A stretch of 39,321 bases of DNA from Bdellovibrio sp. Lineage in GTDB: Bacteria > Bdellovibrionota > Bdellovibrionia > Bdellovibrionales > Bdellovibrionaceae. The translations under genes and the position numbers were made by a program. Under the pieces are notes generated by a model, which searched no databases, had not been told where the DNA came from, and saw nothing but the letters and a program-made list of their open reading frames with translations. Of this stretch, positions 8,653 to 16,458 are shown in pieces. Each line of letters begins with the position of its first letter. Position 1 is the first letter of the stretch. The stretch spans positions 1 through 39,321 of the forward strand of contig JABWCO010000018.1 in assembly GCA_013360185.1 (NCBI GenBank), given 5' to 3'.

Positions 8653-10098
8653 ATGAACAGTCATTATGATTCCCCTATGCTTAAGAGTAAAATCAGATAC
8701 GTTCTTATGGACCTGCGCTACAAGAGCAAACGCTCTGAAGTCTTTTTCTATTTTGTGTACCTGTTTATTGATTTTTTTAGGAAAATAAAAAAACATCTTA
8801 TGCGCGCGAAGGTTTCACACCCACAAAATACTATTTGTGCTCTGCCCTGGACACATTTTTATGCGAACGAATTCGGTCAGAACTTCCCTTGCTGTATCAG
8901 CCCCGACACACGACTTCCAAATATGAACTCCTTGGGCCAAAAGTTTTTCGTTTATGAGCCTGGGCACATTGAAAAAGCTTGGAACTCGGGATACATGAAG
9001 GACATCAGAAAAAAAATGCTTAACGGCAAGCAGCCGGCTCCTTGTGAAAAGTGCTACAAAATGGAAGAACTGGGCGGCATCAGTCACCGCCAACAGTCCA
9101 ATGAAAAGTGGCAGGGCCATTTAACCCAAGCACTGAAAACGACACAACCGGATGGCAGCGCCCCTTTCAAAATTTACTCTGCAGACATTCGCCTGGGAAA
9201 TCTGTGCAATCTTAAATGCCGCATGTGCAGCCCTGTCTCTAGCAAAGGACTTATTAACGAATGGAAACGCATTCACGGCATGCCAGAGTTTGAAGCTAAA
9301 AAATTTGCCGACCTGGATTGGTTTGAAAAGCCTCAGTTCTGGGAGATGTTCTTAAAGTATTCTGACGATTTGCAGTCTCTGCATTTCGCAGGTGGAGAAC
9401 CCTTTGTTATCGAACAGCACTTCACGTTTTTAAGGCGTTTGGTGGAAAGCAGCAAGTCTCACCGTATCTCGTTAACATACAACACCAACCTCACCGTCTT
9501 ACCCGAGGAGCTTCTGACTTTATGGCAAAGCTTTAAGTCCGTACAGGTGATGATCAGTGTGGATGGCCTGGAGCAAGTGAATCATTACATTCGCTATCCA
9601 TCGAACTGGAGTAAAATCCAACACAACATTCAACACCTGCACGACAACTTGCAGAAATACCGTATCGAATACTTGGGTTTTAACATCACTGTGCAAGCAT
9701 ACAATGTTTTTGATACGATGAAACTGATCGACTTTTTAACCACGCAATATCCCCACGCCCACTTCCCCAATCTGAGTCTGCTTTTTGGGCCCGAAGAGTT
9801 GTCTCTTCAAGTTCTCCCCGAGGCCATGAAGGCCGAACTTACGCTTTTGTGGAATTTGTTTATCGAAGAAAGAAAAGCCGCGTGGGTCAAAAAGGCACGT
9901 CAGCCCAGTGAAGCCCAGACACTGATTCATAACGCCCAGGCCATCGTGGAATTTATGAATAAAAAAGATCGCAGCGATCTGCTGCCACATTTTAAAATGC
10001 GCACTAAGGCTTACGATGCCAGTCGACACCAGTCCTGCGCCAACGCAGTTCCTGAACTGGCCTCGTTGTTTCCAGACTCACGGCCGCCAACCCCCTAA
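8653..10098 (+). CDS. radical SAM protein, twitch-domain type
   Basis: The product binds a [4Fe-4S] cluster through the canonical CX3CX2C motif (NLCNLKCRMC; Cys185, 189 and 192 with this start) and has the SAM-binding GGE motif in LHFAGGEPF. Before the barrel, the N-terminal part contains TICALPWTHFYANEFGQNFPCC and a CEKC pair, an arrangement typical of 'twitch domain-containing radical SAM' proteins whose extra cysteines can bind an auxiliary cluster. The start is uncertain. The longest frame begins at 8599 inside the preceding terminator and is unlikely. ATG codons at 8653, 8677 and 8800 are possible, and none has a good ribosome site. No precursor-peptide gene or partner enzyme is visible next to it, so the substrate is unknown. 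Confidence 0.85.
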   Translation: MNSHYDSPMLKSKIRYVLMDLRYKSKRSEVFFYFVYLFIDFFRKIKKHLMRAKVSHPQNTICALPWTHFYANEFGQNFPCCISPDTRLPNMNSLGQKFFVYEPGHIEKAWNSGYMKDIRKKMLNGKQPAPCEKCYKMEELGGISHRQQSNEKWQGHLTQALKTTQPDGSAPFKIYSADIRLGNLCNLKCRMCSPVSSKGLINEWKRIHGMPEFEAKKFADLDWFEKPQFWEMFLKYSDDLQSLHFAGGEPFVIEQHFTFLRRLVESSKSHRISLTYNTNLTVLPEELLTLWQSFKSVQVMISVDGLEQVNHYIRYPSNWSKIQHNIQHLHDNLQKYRIEYLGFNITVQAYNVFDTMKLIDFLTTQYPHAHFPNLSLLFGPEELSLQVLPEAMKAELTLLWNLFIEERKAAWVKKARQPSEAQTLIHNAQAIVEFMNKKDRSDLLPHFKMRTKAYDASRHQSCANAVPELASLFPDSRPPTP

Positions 10099-10266
10099 GT
10101 TTTCTATTTCCCGCGCCCAACGCCGAAAATTGCTTACTGTCTCACTTTTAGACACTCCCGTGCTGCCCACTACAACTGAGTTTATATCCAGGGCCGTTTT
10201 GTCATGGAACTGGTTTTGCAACCGAAGGAGCGGAGCTAAAACTTTGCAAACCATGAGGTTTTAATA

Positions 10267-11982
10267 ATGGTACGTCGGTTTCAAACATTCAGAATTTTGA
10301 TGCCCCTGTTCCTTTCCCTAGCGGGAATGCAAGCGGTGGCCGCACCAGATAGCAACCTTACGGTGATTGACAATCATCCCTTGCCCAACGCCGTACAGGT
10401 GCAGGTCACAAAGAAAGGGATGAAATACTTCGATACCCGATTGGGTGATTTGCTGGGCAATATGGGAATCAAGTTGGATGAAGGTTACTTCCCGGCGATG
10501 ACTTATAAGTACGACAAAGATATCAATGTCGAAGATTTTAAGAGTACAAATCCAGAAGCCGTCAAAATGTATATGCAAGTGCGTGACCTTTTAGCGAACT
10601 GGTTGGTCGGCTTTTCCTTAAACAACCACCGCCCAGTGATTGAAATAGGTGAATCCAGCTTTGTCGCGCAGTTTTCTCGTTTTGGCTTGGTCACAGACGA
10701 AGCGTTAATGAAACAATTGGGCAAACAGGACGGCGCAATTCTAGCGATTGAGCTAGACATCAAACAATTAAAGATCTCTACAGAGTCGGTCGTTGCCTGG
10801 GACTTAAACAACGAGTTCTTAGGTAAGTTTGGTTTCGAAGACGTCACGGTGGCAATGGATAAAACTGATGCTCCTTTAAAAATCCGTTTGCCCTTTTATG
10901 TGCGTATGAACGCCTATGGCGTTTTGGAGTTTTCCGCTTTAGATGTCTCTAACAATATTGCCGCGACACCATTAGTTTTAAAATATGGCAAGTTGTTAGT
11001 CCCGACCTTTGCCGTCGAAATCAACGGCAAAAAGTTCTATCTAAACAACAAAGAGATCGATAAAGTTTTGACGGCCCAAGCCCCGACGATCTTACAAAAG
11101 GTCCGTGAAAACCTAGGAACATTTGCCACAGAAAAGCTGCCGGCGCTACTGAACGAAAAGGCCAAAGAGTTTTTAAGTGGTTCGATTGAACAGGTTCAAG
11201 AAATGGAACCCCCAGGCCAAGAAAGCAACGATCGTCGCCCGAATTTTAAATGGGGTATTAAACTGCAAAATATCAATCTGAAAAACTCTCTGAATATTGC
11301 GTTGTCTTCGTACATCGAAGACCCGCTGAACACGAAGAGTTCTCCGAAAGCCGGGAATGCATCCCGGGGGCCGGTGAACTTGGACATATATCCGCAAGAC
11401 AAGTTTGATTTGGCTTTAACGGTGGATCGCGCTTTGATTAACCGTGTGTTGCAATTAAGCTACGAACGCAAAAACTTTGAAGTTATCCGGCAAAGCAACG
11501 GAAATTCCTTTAAGTTGATGGCGGCACCGACTTTTGATTATGTAAAAACTCCAGCGGGTGTGACCACAAAGGCCAACGAAACCTTCGTGAAGCTGCGCGT
11601 TTCTATTGAAAACCGCCCCGGTTCGATGTTTTTAAAAGATATCATCGTCATCGACTTCGATATTATTGCAAAAATCCGCCAACGGAGCGATAAGACCGGA
11701 ATGCAGTTGATTCTGTACTCCATCGACACGGACAGCATGTACTTAGACGATCAGTACATCTCCTTTATGGGAAGGCTCTTTAAGAGCAAAGTCCGCGATG
11801 GTGTAAAAGAAGAACTGCTGAAGCAAAGTGCCAGCTGGAAGACTGCTGAGGAATCCATCCCAGGAAGCTTGCCTCTGCCACCGGAGATTTTAGGTATTAA
11901 ATTGGATATCAATCAGGTCCTGATGGATCCAAATGGACATTTAGTAATGCTTTTAGATTATGCGAAAACAGGAGCGAAATAA
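10267..11982 (+). CDS. secreted protein, possibly BPI/TULIP-type lipid-binding
   Basis: The ATG at 10267 follows GAGG by 8 nt. The 571-residue product has a signal peptide (ILMPLFLSLAGMQAVAA, cleavage near residue 26) and acts outside the inner membrane. The mature N-terminus, NAVQVQVTKKGMKYFDTRLGDLL, resembles the first strand and helix of BPI/LBP-family domains (pattern PGVxVRITxKGLxYA). The rest has long amphipathic strands and two roughly equal halves, each ending in a similar hydrophobic stretch. The C-terminus (DINQVLMDPNGHLVMLLDY) also recalls the end of such domains. This suggests a tubular lipid-binding (TULIP) fold that could shuttle or bind lipids or LPS, but it is pattern recognition only and could be wrong. 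The next gene starts 1 nt after its stop, so they form an operon. Confidence 0.7.
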   Translation: MVRRFQTFRILMPLFLSLAGMQAVAAPDSNLTVIDNHPLPNAVQVQVTKKGMKYFDTRLGDLLGNMGIKLDEGYFPAMTYKYDKDINVEDFKSTNPEAVKMYMQVRDLLANWLVGFSLNNHRPVIEIGESSFVAQFSRFGLVTDEALMKQLGKQDGAILAIELDIKQLKISTESVVAWDLNNEFLGKFGFEDVTVAMDKTDAPLKIRLPFYVRMNAYGVLEFSALDVSNNIAATPLVLKYGKLLVPTFAVEINGKKFYLNNKEIDKVLTAQAPTILQKVRENLGTFATEKLPALLNEKAKEFLSGSIEQVQEMEPPGQESNDRRPNFKWGIKLQNINLKNSLNIALSSYIEDPLNTKSSPKAGNASRGPVNLDIYPQDKFDLALTVDRALINRVLQLSYERKNFEVIRQSNGNSFKLMAAPTFDYVKTPAGVTTKANETFVKLRVSIENRPGSMFLKDIIVIDFDIIAKIRQRSDKTGMQLILYSIDTDSMYLDDQYISFMGRLFKSKVRDGVKEELLKQSASWKTAEESIPGSLPLPPEILGIKLDINQVLMDPNGHLVMLLDYAKTGAK

Positions 11983-11983
11983 C

Positions 11984-12499
11984 ATGAAATCGCTAAAATT
12001 ATTCATCATCAACGCTTTAACTCTGATCATCGGTTTGGGATTAATGGCGGGATCTTTTTCAAACAGAGACGCTCAGGCGGCGCGCTTTGAAACTATTCCG
12101 TCCTTGCAAGTCAACAAACTGGGCAATATGAACGGCCAATACTTGACCGTGCTGTATGCTGTCGGCTCACGCCCGTTCATATCAACGGACTCCTCGCAGA
12201 TTTCGATTTCCCAAGTAAAAGAGTCTCGCACTCTTTACATCTCGGAAGACGCGATGACATTGCCAGCAGTTCAAGTTGAAAAAGAGGGCTTCCGCCCTTC
12301 TTACAACATCATCGTGTTCGTGGTTTCTCCGCAACCGAACTATAGCTGGGTCAACGCTGATGGCAGTGTACCGCAAGGCATGAGCATGACGACCAATCAC
12401 ATGTCGACCTTGATCAATGCGATCAACAAGGCAGATGTTGATAACTTTGTAACGGCAAGTGGCGACGCTGGTGTCTTACAAATCAACTTAGTTCGTTAA
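11984..12499 (+). CDS. small secreted protein, hypothetical
   Basis: I chose the ATG at 11984, which lies 9 nt after AGGAG within the end of the previous gene. A longer frame from 11960 overlaps that gene and has no ribosome site. The 171-residue product has a signal peptide (KLFIINALTLIIGLGLMAGSF, cleavage probably after DAQA). The mature ~138 residues are mostly predicted beta strand with no cysteine and no known motif. It is cotranscribed with the BPI/TULIP-like protein, with 1 nt between the genes, so the two may work together in the periplasm or at the outer membrane. I do not recognise the family. Confidence 0.78.
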   Translation: MKSLKLFIINALTLIIGLGLMAGSFSNRDAQAARFETIPSLQVNKLGNMNGQYLTVLYAVGSRPFISTDSSQISISQVKESRTLYISEDAMTLPAVQVEKEGFRPSYNIIVFVVSPQPNYSWVNADGSVPQGMSMTTNHMSTLINAINKADVDNFVTASGDAGVLQINLVR

Positions 12500-12510
12500 T
12501 TCTTGTTAGC

Positions 12511-14016
12511 TTAGATATTTATCAGGGCGGCGGCCCTTAGGCCGCTTTCCAAAGCCCCCTGCAAGGTCCCGGCAGAACGCAAGCTGGTGTGCTCTCCGGC
12601 GAAATGAAAACGCCCGTCATATTCGGGCTCCCCGGCCACCCCATTATAGCGCGCATACTGTCCTGGTTTAAATACGGCCATCGAGCCTAAAGCCCACGGT
12701 TTTTGCGACCAATTCAAAACCCCCGGACTGTCGGGAATCATCGCAGGAATGGATGAGTAAAATAACTGCAAATCTTTAAGGGCCTCTTGCTGAGCTAACG
12801 CACCTGCATTGGCCCCCGCACTCCCCGCCCGCTGGAAGCTCAGAAGACCTTGCAGACCTTCTTGTTCGCGGCTGGAGTCCCAGATCTTTTGCGAAACAAA
12901 ATCCCCGGTGAAATTTCCTAAGTTAGCGCCGGTATTGCCTTGGCGGGACTTCCAAAAACTGGTGGCAAAGGGTAAGACCCCTTTGCTGTGTGTGGCATAG
13001 GCTTGTATTTTAATCAGCTCCTGTTTCAAAGACGAAAAGGCCAAGGTCTCCACACCCTTCACCGCTCGTAATTTTGAAAATGGAATCGTGCAAATAATGT
13101 TGCGTGTGGTATAGGTTTCCTGACTTGAACCCGCAGTAAAAGTCAGACGAAATTCGCCATTTTTTTCAGAGATTTCTAATAGCGGACTGTTTAATTTTAC
13201 GATTTGATCTGGGATCACCCCCGACACACGACCCGCCAAAGTTTGGGTCATTTCCGAAAGCCCTAAATCCATGCGATAAATACTGCGCCCACTTAGCAGC
13301 GAACTGCCTTCCGGATCTAGCGTCGAAATAAAATGCAAAGCCGATTGGTCCTTGGCGTCCACACCAAAACGATTCACCGCTTGCACTTCAACCAACTTAA
13401 GGATCACCGGATCCACTTCTGAAGCCCAAGAGTCTAACAAATCTTTTAAAGATAAAGAGTCATAATAAGCCGAGCGTTCAAACTGCAAGGTATTTTTAAA
13501 ACTGATGATCACGTCTTGATCGCGATACAAGTCAGCGCGCACGCGACGTAACGGCCCCTGCAGGGTCTTCATTTTGGTGCTAAGATCTTGAACGCGATAG
13601 GTTTTTCCGGAAAAAGAAAATAAATGGGCATCCACACCCGTGGCGGTTTTGATTTCACGCACTGGCAAATTTAATTCTTTCGCCAAATCCAAGACATGGG
13701 TGTGAGTGTTGTCAAAAAACTCGGCCCCCAGTTCCGCTACCGGTCCCCCCTCAGGGAAGACATTAACGGATTGTACTCGGCCCCCAAGACGCGAGGACGC
13801 TTCAAAAAGACGGAATGGAATTTTACGCTTCTTAAGTTCATAAGCGGCGACCAAGCCGGCGGCTCCCCCGCCTAAGATGACGACTTCACTTCTTAGATCG
13901 CGCTTATCGCCCATAAAAAAGCGATCGACACTGGCACAACTGCTAAGTGCCAGCGCTGACGCTCCATAGGCAGATGCTTTTAAAAACTCGCGGCGATTTA
14001 AAGAACTTTTTGCCAT
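12511..14016 (-). CDS. FAD-dependent amine oxidase family protein, Tat-exported
   Basis: The 501-residue product starts with a twin-arginine signal (NRREFLKASAYGASALALSSC). The cysteine in LSSC also fits a lipobox, so the protein may be a Tat-exported lipoprotein. The FAD-binding motif GGGAAGLVAAYEL with downstream Glu and RLGGRVQS follows at residues ~48-85. The C-terminal motif FHFAGEHTSLRSAGTLQGALESG is the second FAD contact of flavin monoamine oxidases. The family oxidises amines, amino acids or polyamines to imines with H2O2 production; the substrate here is unknown. I chose the ATG at 14016 because GAGGG lies just upstream; an adjacent in-frame TTG at 14019 is the alternative. The start is only 31 bp from the divergent oxygenase gene, so their promoters must be compact or shared. 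Confidence 0.88.
   Translation of the reverse strand: MAKSSLNRREFLKASAYGASALALSSCASVDRFFMGDKRDLRSEVVILGGGAAGLVAAYELKKRKIPFRLFEASSRLGGRVQSVNVFPEGGPVAELGAEFFDNTHTHVLDLAKELNLPVREIKTATGVDAHLFSFSGKTYRVQDLSTKMKTLQGPLRRVRADLYRDQDVIISFKNTLQFERSAYYDSLSLKDLLDSWASEVDPVILKLVEVQAVNRFGVDAKDQSALHFISTLDPEGSSLLSGRSIYRMDLGLSEMTQTLAGRVSGVIPDQIVKLNSPLLEISEKNGEFRLTFTAGSSQETYTTRNIICTIPFSKLRAVKGVETLAFSSLKQELIKIQAYATHSKGVLPFATSFWKSRQGNTGANLGNFTGDFVSQKIWDSSREQEGLQGLLSFQRAGSAGANAGALAQQEALKDLQLFYSSIPAMIPDSPGVLNWSQKPWALGSMAVFKPGQYARYNGVAGEPEYDGRFHFAGEHTSLRSAGTLQGALESGLRAAALINI
12530..12548 (+). terminator. possible terminator hairpin for the 10267-12499 operon, inside the convergent gene
   Basis: A perfect GCGGCC / GGCCGC stem with a 4-nt loop is followed by TTT. 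It lies 30 nt after the stop of the small secreted protein, inside the 3' end of the convergent amine-oxidase gene. The T-run is short, so it is only a candidate. Confidence 0.35.
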
Positions 14017-14047
14017 CAATCCCTCTTACCCCTAGAATGGCAACACT

Positions 14048-14677
14048 TTGAAACAGAATCAAATCAATCTCACAGAGTTAAATAGAATATTCGACCAAAT
14101 GGCAGAGCAAAACTGGGCCCGCTCCGAAGATCTTTTTACGCCTGAATTCTGTCGCCTGCTCGCCCAAGAGTGTCAAAAGCTGCACGACCAAGGGGCTTTA
14201 CAAAAAGCTTCGATAGGTCATGGCGCAAGCAAAGCCACACATGCTGAAATTCGTGGCGATTACACTTTGTGGTTTGACGCGCAGACCGCAACTCCTTTGC
14301 AGACCGAGTTTCTTTTATTTCTAAAAACATTGCTGTCACAACTCAATCAGTCATTCTTCTTAAGCTTAAAAAGTTTTGAGACGCACTTTGCCCTTTACCC
14401 CCCAGGGGCTGGCTATGATAAGCATATTGATAATCATCGAGGTTCTGGCATGCGAAAGATCACTTTCATACTTTACCTCAATGAGCACTGGCAAAAAGGT
14501 CACGGTGGCGAACTCAGTTTGTATCAGCCCGATCAAGAAAATATTTTACTTGCTCAGGTCGAACCACGCTTAGGAACTTTTGTGATATTTCGCAGTGAAC
14601 TCTTCCCTCATCAAGTCGAGAAGAGCTTTCAGCCTCGCCTGAGTATCACAGGCTGGCTTAGGGACGACGCATCATGA
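14048..14677 (+). CDS. 2-oxoglutarate/Fe(II) oxygenase, prolyl-4-hydroxylase-like
   Basis: The 209-residue product has the double-stranded beta-helix iron site of 2OG-dependent dioxygenases: H126-I-D128 in GYDKHIDNH, H188 in LFPHQVE, and R197 in RLSITGWLR, which binds 2-oxoglutarate. GHGGELSLY and RLGTFVIFRS between them are typical of the P4Hc/PKHD group. Such enzymes hydroxylate proteins or small molecules in the cytoplasm. The start is a TTG at 14048, with no better in-frame ATG before residue 18. Its stop overlaps the start of the following ABC gene in an ATGA arrangement, so the two are translationally coupled. That coupling suggests the oxygenase substrate may be related to what the exporter moves. 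The family call is strong; the role is inferred. Confidence 0.88.
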   Translation: MKQNQINLTELNRIFDQMAEQNWARSEDLFTPEFCRLLAQECQKLHDQGALQKASIGHGASKATHAEIRGDYTLWFDAQTATPLQTEFLLFLKTLLSQLNQSFFLSLKSFETHFALYPPGAGYDKHIDNHRGSGMRKITFILYLNEHWQKGHGGELSLYQPDQENILLAQVEPRLGTFVIFRSELFPHQVEKSFQPRLSITGWLRDDAS

Positions 14678-16458
14678 AATCTCTATTTGCAGAAGTTGTT
14701 TTCACCCGATTTTACGCCCGCGTTTTGGTCTTGGTGTCGTCACTCATTGCTGCGGTTTTAGCTTTGCTGGGACCTTTTTTTCAGAAAGAGTTTATCGATC
14801 AGTTAACCGGAGTTGAAAGCAAACTGCACTTTGTGCACTTCACAAATCCTCTGGGTTATATTCTCGGCGCCTTTTTCTGCGTCTTGACCGCGCAGGCTTT
14901 TTCCCAACTGACAGCATACCTAAGTATTCGCGAAGCTTTGCACATGCAAAAAGTTTTTGCTAAGCGTCTGTATGAAAAAACTTTGCATCTGCGGGTTGAT
15001 ACCATGGCCGGAAAGCCCGTCGGAGAAATCGTTTCTTTGTACGCCACAGATGTGCCGGGGGCGACCGTCTTCTTGGATCAAACTTTGCCGGCCGGCTGTT
15101 CGACCTTGTTCCCTTTGATTTTAGCGCCTTATGCGATCTCAGTTTTATTTGATATCCCGCTGTGGCCGATTGTGTTTTTAATGATTACGATCGCCACCTT
15201 AAACACCGCCATGGCTTTTCGTCAGTCACGCTTCTTTTATCGCTTTAAACAATTAGCAGCAGAGCGTATAGGTCTGGTGAATGAGTGGGTGCAAAACATT
15301 CGCACGATCCGCATTTTGGGTTGGACTCACCACTTTGAAAATAACATTTTTGACAAACGCATTGTTGAAACCACCAATCGCATCGGCATGGTGACGAATG
15401 GGCAAACGATGAATGCCATTTCGTCTAGCATCACCTTTATTTTGAATGTCGTGGCCCTGGGAACTTTGGTGCTTTACAGTAAACACCAAATGACTGGCGG
15501 AGAACTTTTAGCTTTGTTGTGGATTGTCGCCGTATTCTTAGTTCGCCCGTTCCGCCAGATGCCGTGGTTCTTTACTTTTGCTTTTGACTCTTGGACCTCG
15601 TTGCAACGTTTGGAAGCCTTCTTTGCGACAAAAAATAATCAAACCGAAGAACCTTCCGCCGTCTCGAGAAAATCAGCGGCTTTAAGTGAAAAGTTTGCTT
15701 TGCAAGTGCGCGGCTTGAATCTGTCCATCGCCGGTCGTGCTATCTTGTCAGACATCAACCTGGATATCAAACATGGCGAATTCGTGGCCATCGTAGGTGA
15801 GGTGGGTTCTGGGAAGTCCCTGTTACTGCTGTCTTTGCTGCGAGAAACAGGCGCTTCGTTCTTTCAATATCAAGTCGGCTCTAAGGATGCGTTAAAAGTT
15901 CCCACCGATGACGTGCGCGCGCAATTTGCCTATGTCCCACAAGAAGGTTTTATCATGAGTGCAACCTTGCGTGAAAACGTGGCTTTCTTATACGACATCG
16001 AACCCGAGCGAGATGGTTTGGTGGAAGAATCTTTGAAACTTGCGCAATTTGATTTATCCACCGAAAGAGTCGAAAAGGGTCTCAACACTGAAATCGGCGA
16101 AAGAGGTGTGAACCTTTCCGGCGGCCAACGCCAACGCGTGGGCCTGGCCCGCGTGCATTTCCATCAAGCACCGATCATGCTTTTAGACGATTGCCTTAGC
16201 GCCGTAGATGTCGATACCGAACAAAAATTATTTGAACAGCTTTTGCTGGGTGCATGGCAAGAGCGCACGCGCATCTTAGTCACGCATCGCTTAAGCGCCT
16301 TGCACCAAGTGGATCGTATTCTTTTTATGGAAGAAGGCCGCATCATTGACAAGGGCACCTTCGAAGAACTGTTAGCGCGCAATCAAAAGTTCCGTGAGTA
16401 TTCCACCACTGTCGCCAAAGAAGCGACCGAGAAGAAATCTGAGGTGTCCCATGTCTAA
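14674..16458 (+). CDS. ABC half-transporter, subunit A with degenerate ATPase site
   Basis: The 594-residue product combines a six-helix exporter membrane domain (residues ~10-310) with an ATP-binding domain (~340-585). Walker A is GEVGSGKS at 375-382, the signature LSGGQRQR begins at 481, and Walker B is IMLLDDCLSAVD with an H-loop in THRLS. The catalytic glutamate after Walker B is replaced by Asp506, and the wording LDDCLSAVD is very close to NBD1 of ABCC/MRP proteins. This marks it as the non-canonical half of a heterodimeric exporter. It overlaps the upstream oxygenase by 4 bp and the downstream half-transporter by 8 bp. Bacterial relatives export drugs, peptides or lipids; the substrate here is unknown. 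Confidence 0.92.
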   Translation: MKSLFAEVVFTRFYARVLVLVSSLIAAVLALLGPFFQKEFIDQLTGVESKLHFVHFTNPLGYILGAFFCVLTAQAFSQLTAYLSIREALHMQKVFAKRLYEKTLHLRVDTMAGKPVGEIVSLYATDVPGATVFLDQTLPAGCSTLFPLILAPYAISVLFDIPLWPIVFLMITIATLNTAMAFRQSRFFYRFKQLAAERIGLVNEWVQNIRTIRILGWTHHFENNIFDKRIVETTNRIGMVTNGQTMNAISSSITFILNVVALGTLVLYSKHQMTGGELLALLWIVAVFLVRPFRQMPWFFTFAFDSWTSLQRLEAFFATKNNQTEEPSAVSRKSAALSEKFALQVRGLNLSIAGRAILSDINLDIKHGEFVAIVGEVGSGKSLLLLSLLRETGASFFQYQVGSKDALKVPTDDVRAQFAYVPQEGFIMSATLRENVAFLYDIEPERDGLVEESLKLAQFDLSTERVEKGLNTEIGERGVNLSGGQRQRVGLARVHFHQAPIMLLDDCLSAVDVDTEQKLFEQLLLGAWQERTRILVTHRLSALHQVDRILFMEEGRIIDKGTFEELLARNQKFREYSTTVAKEATEKKSEVSHV

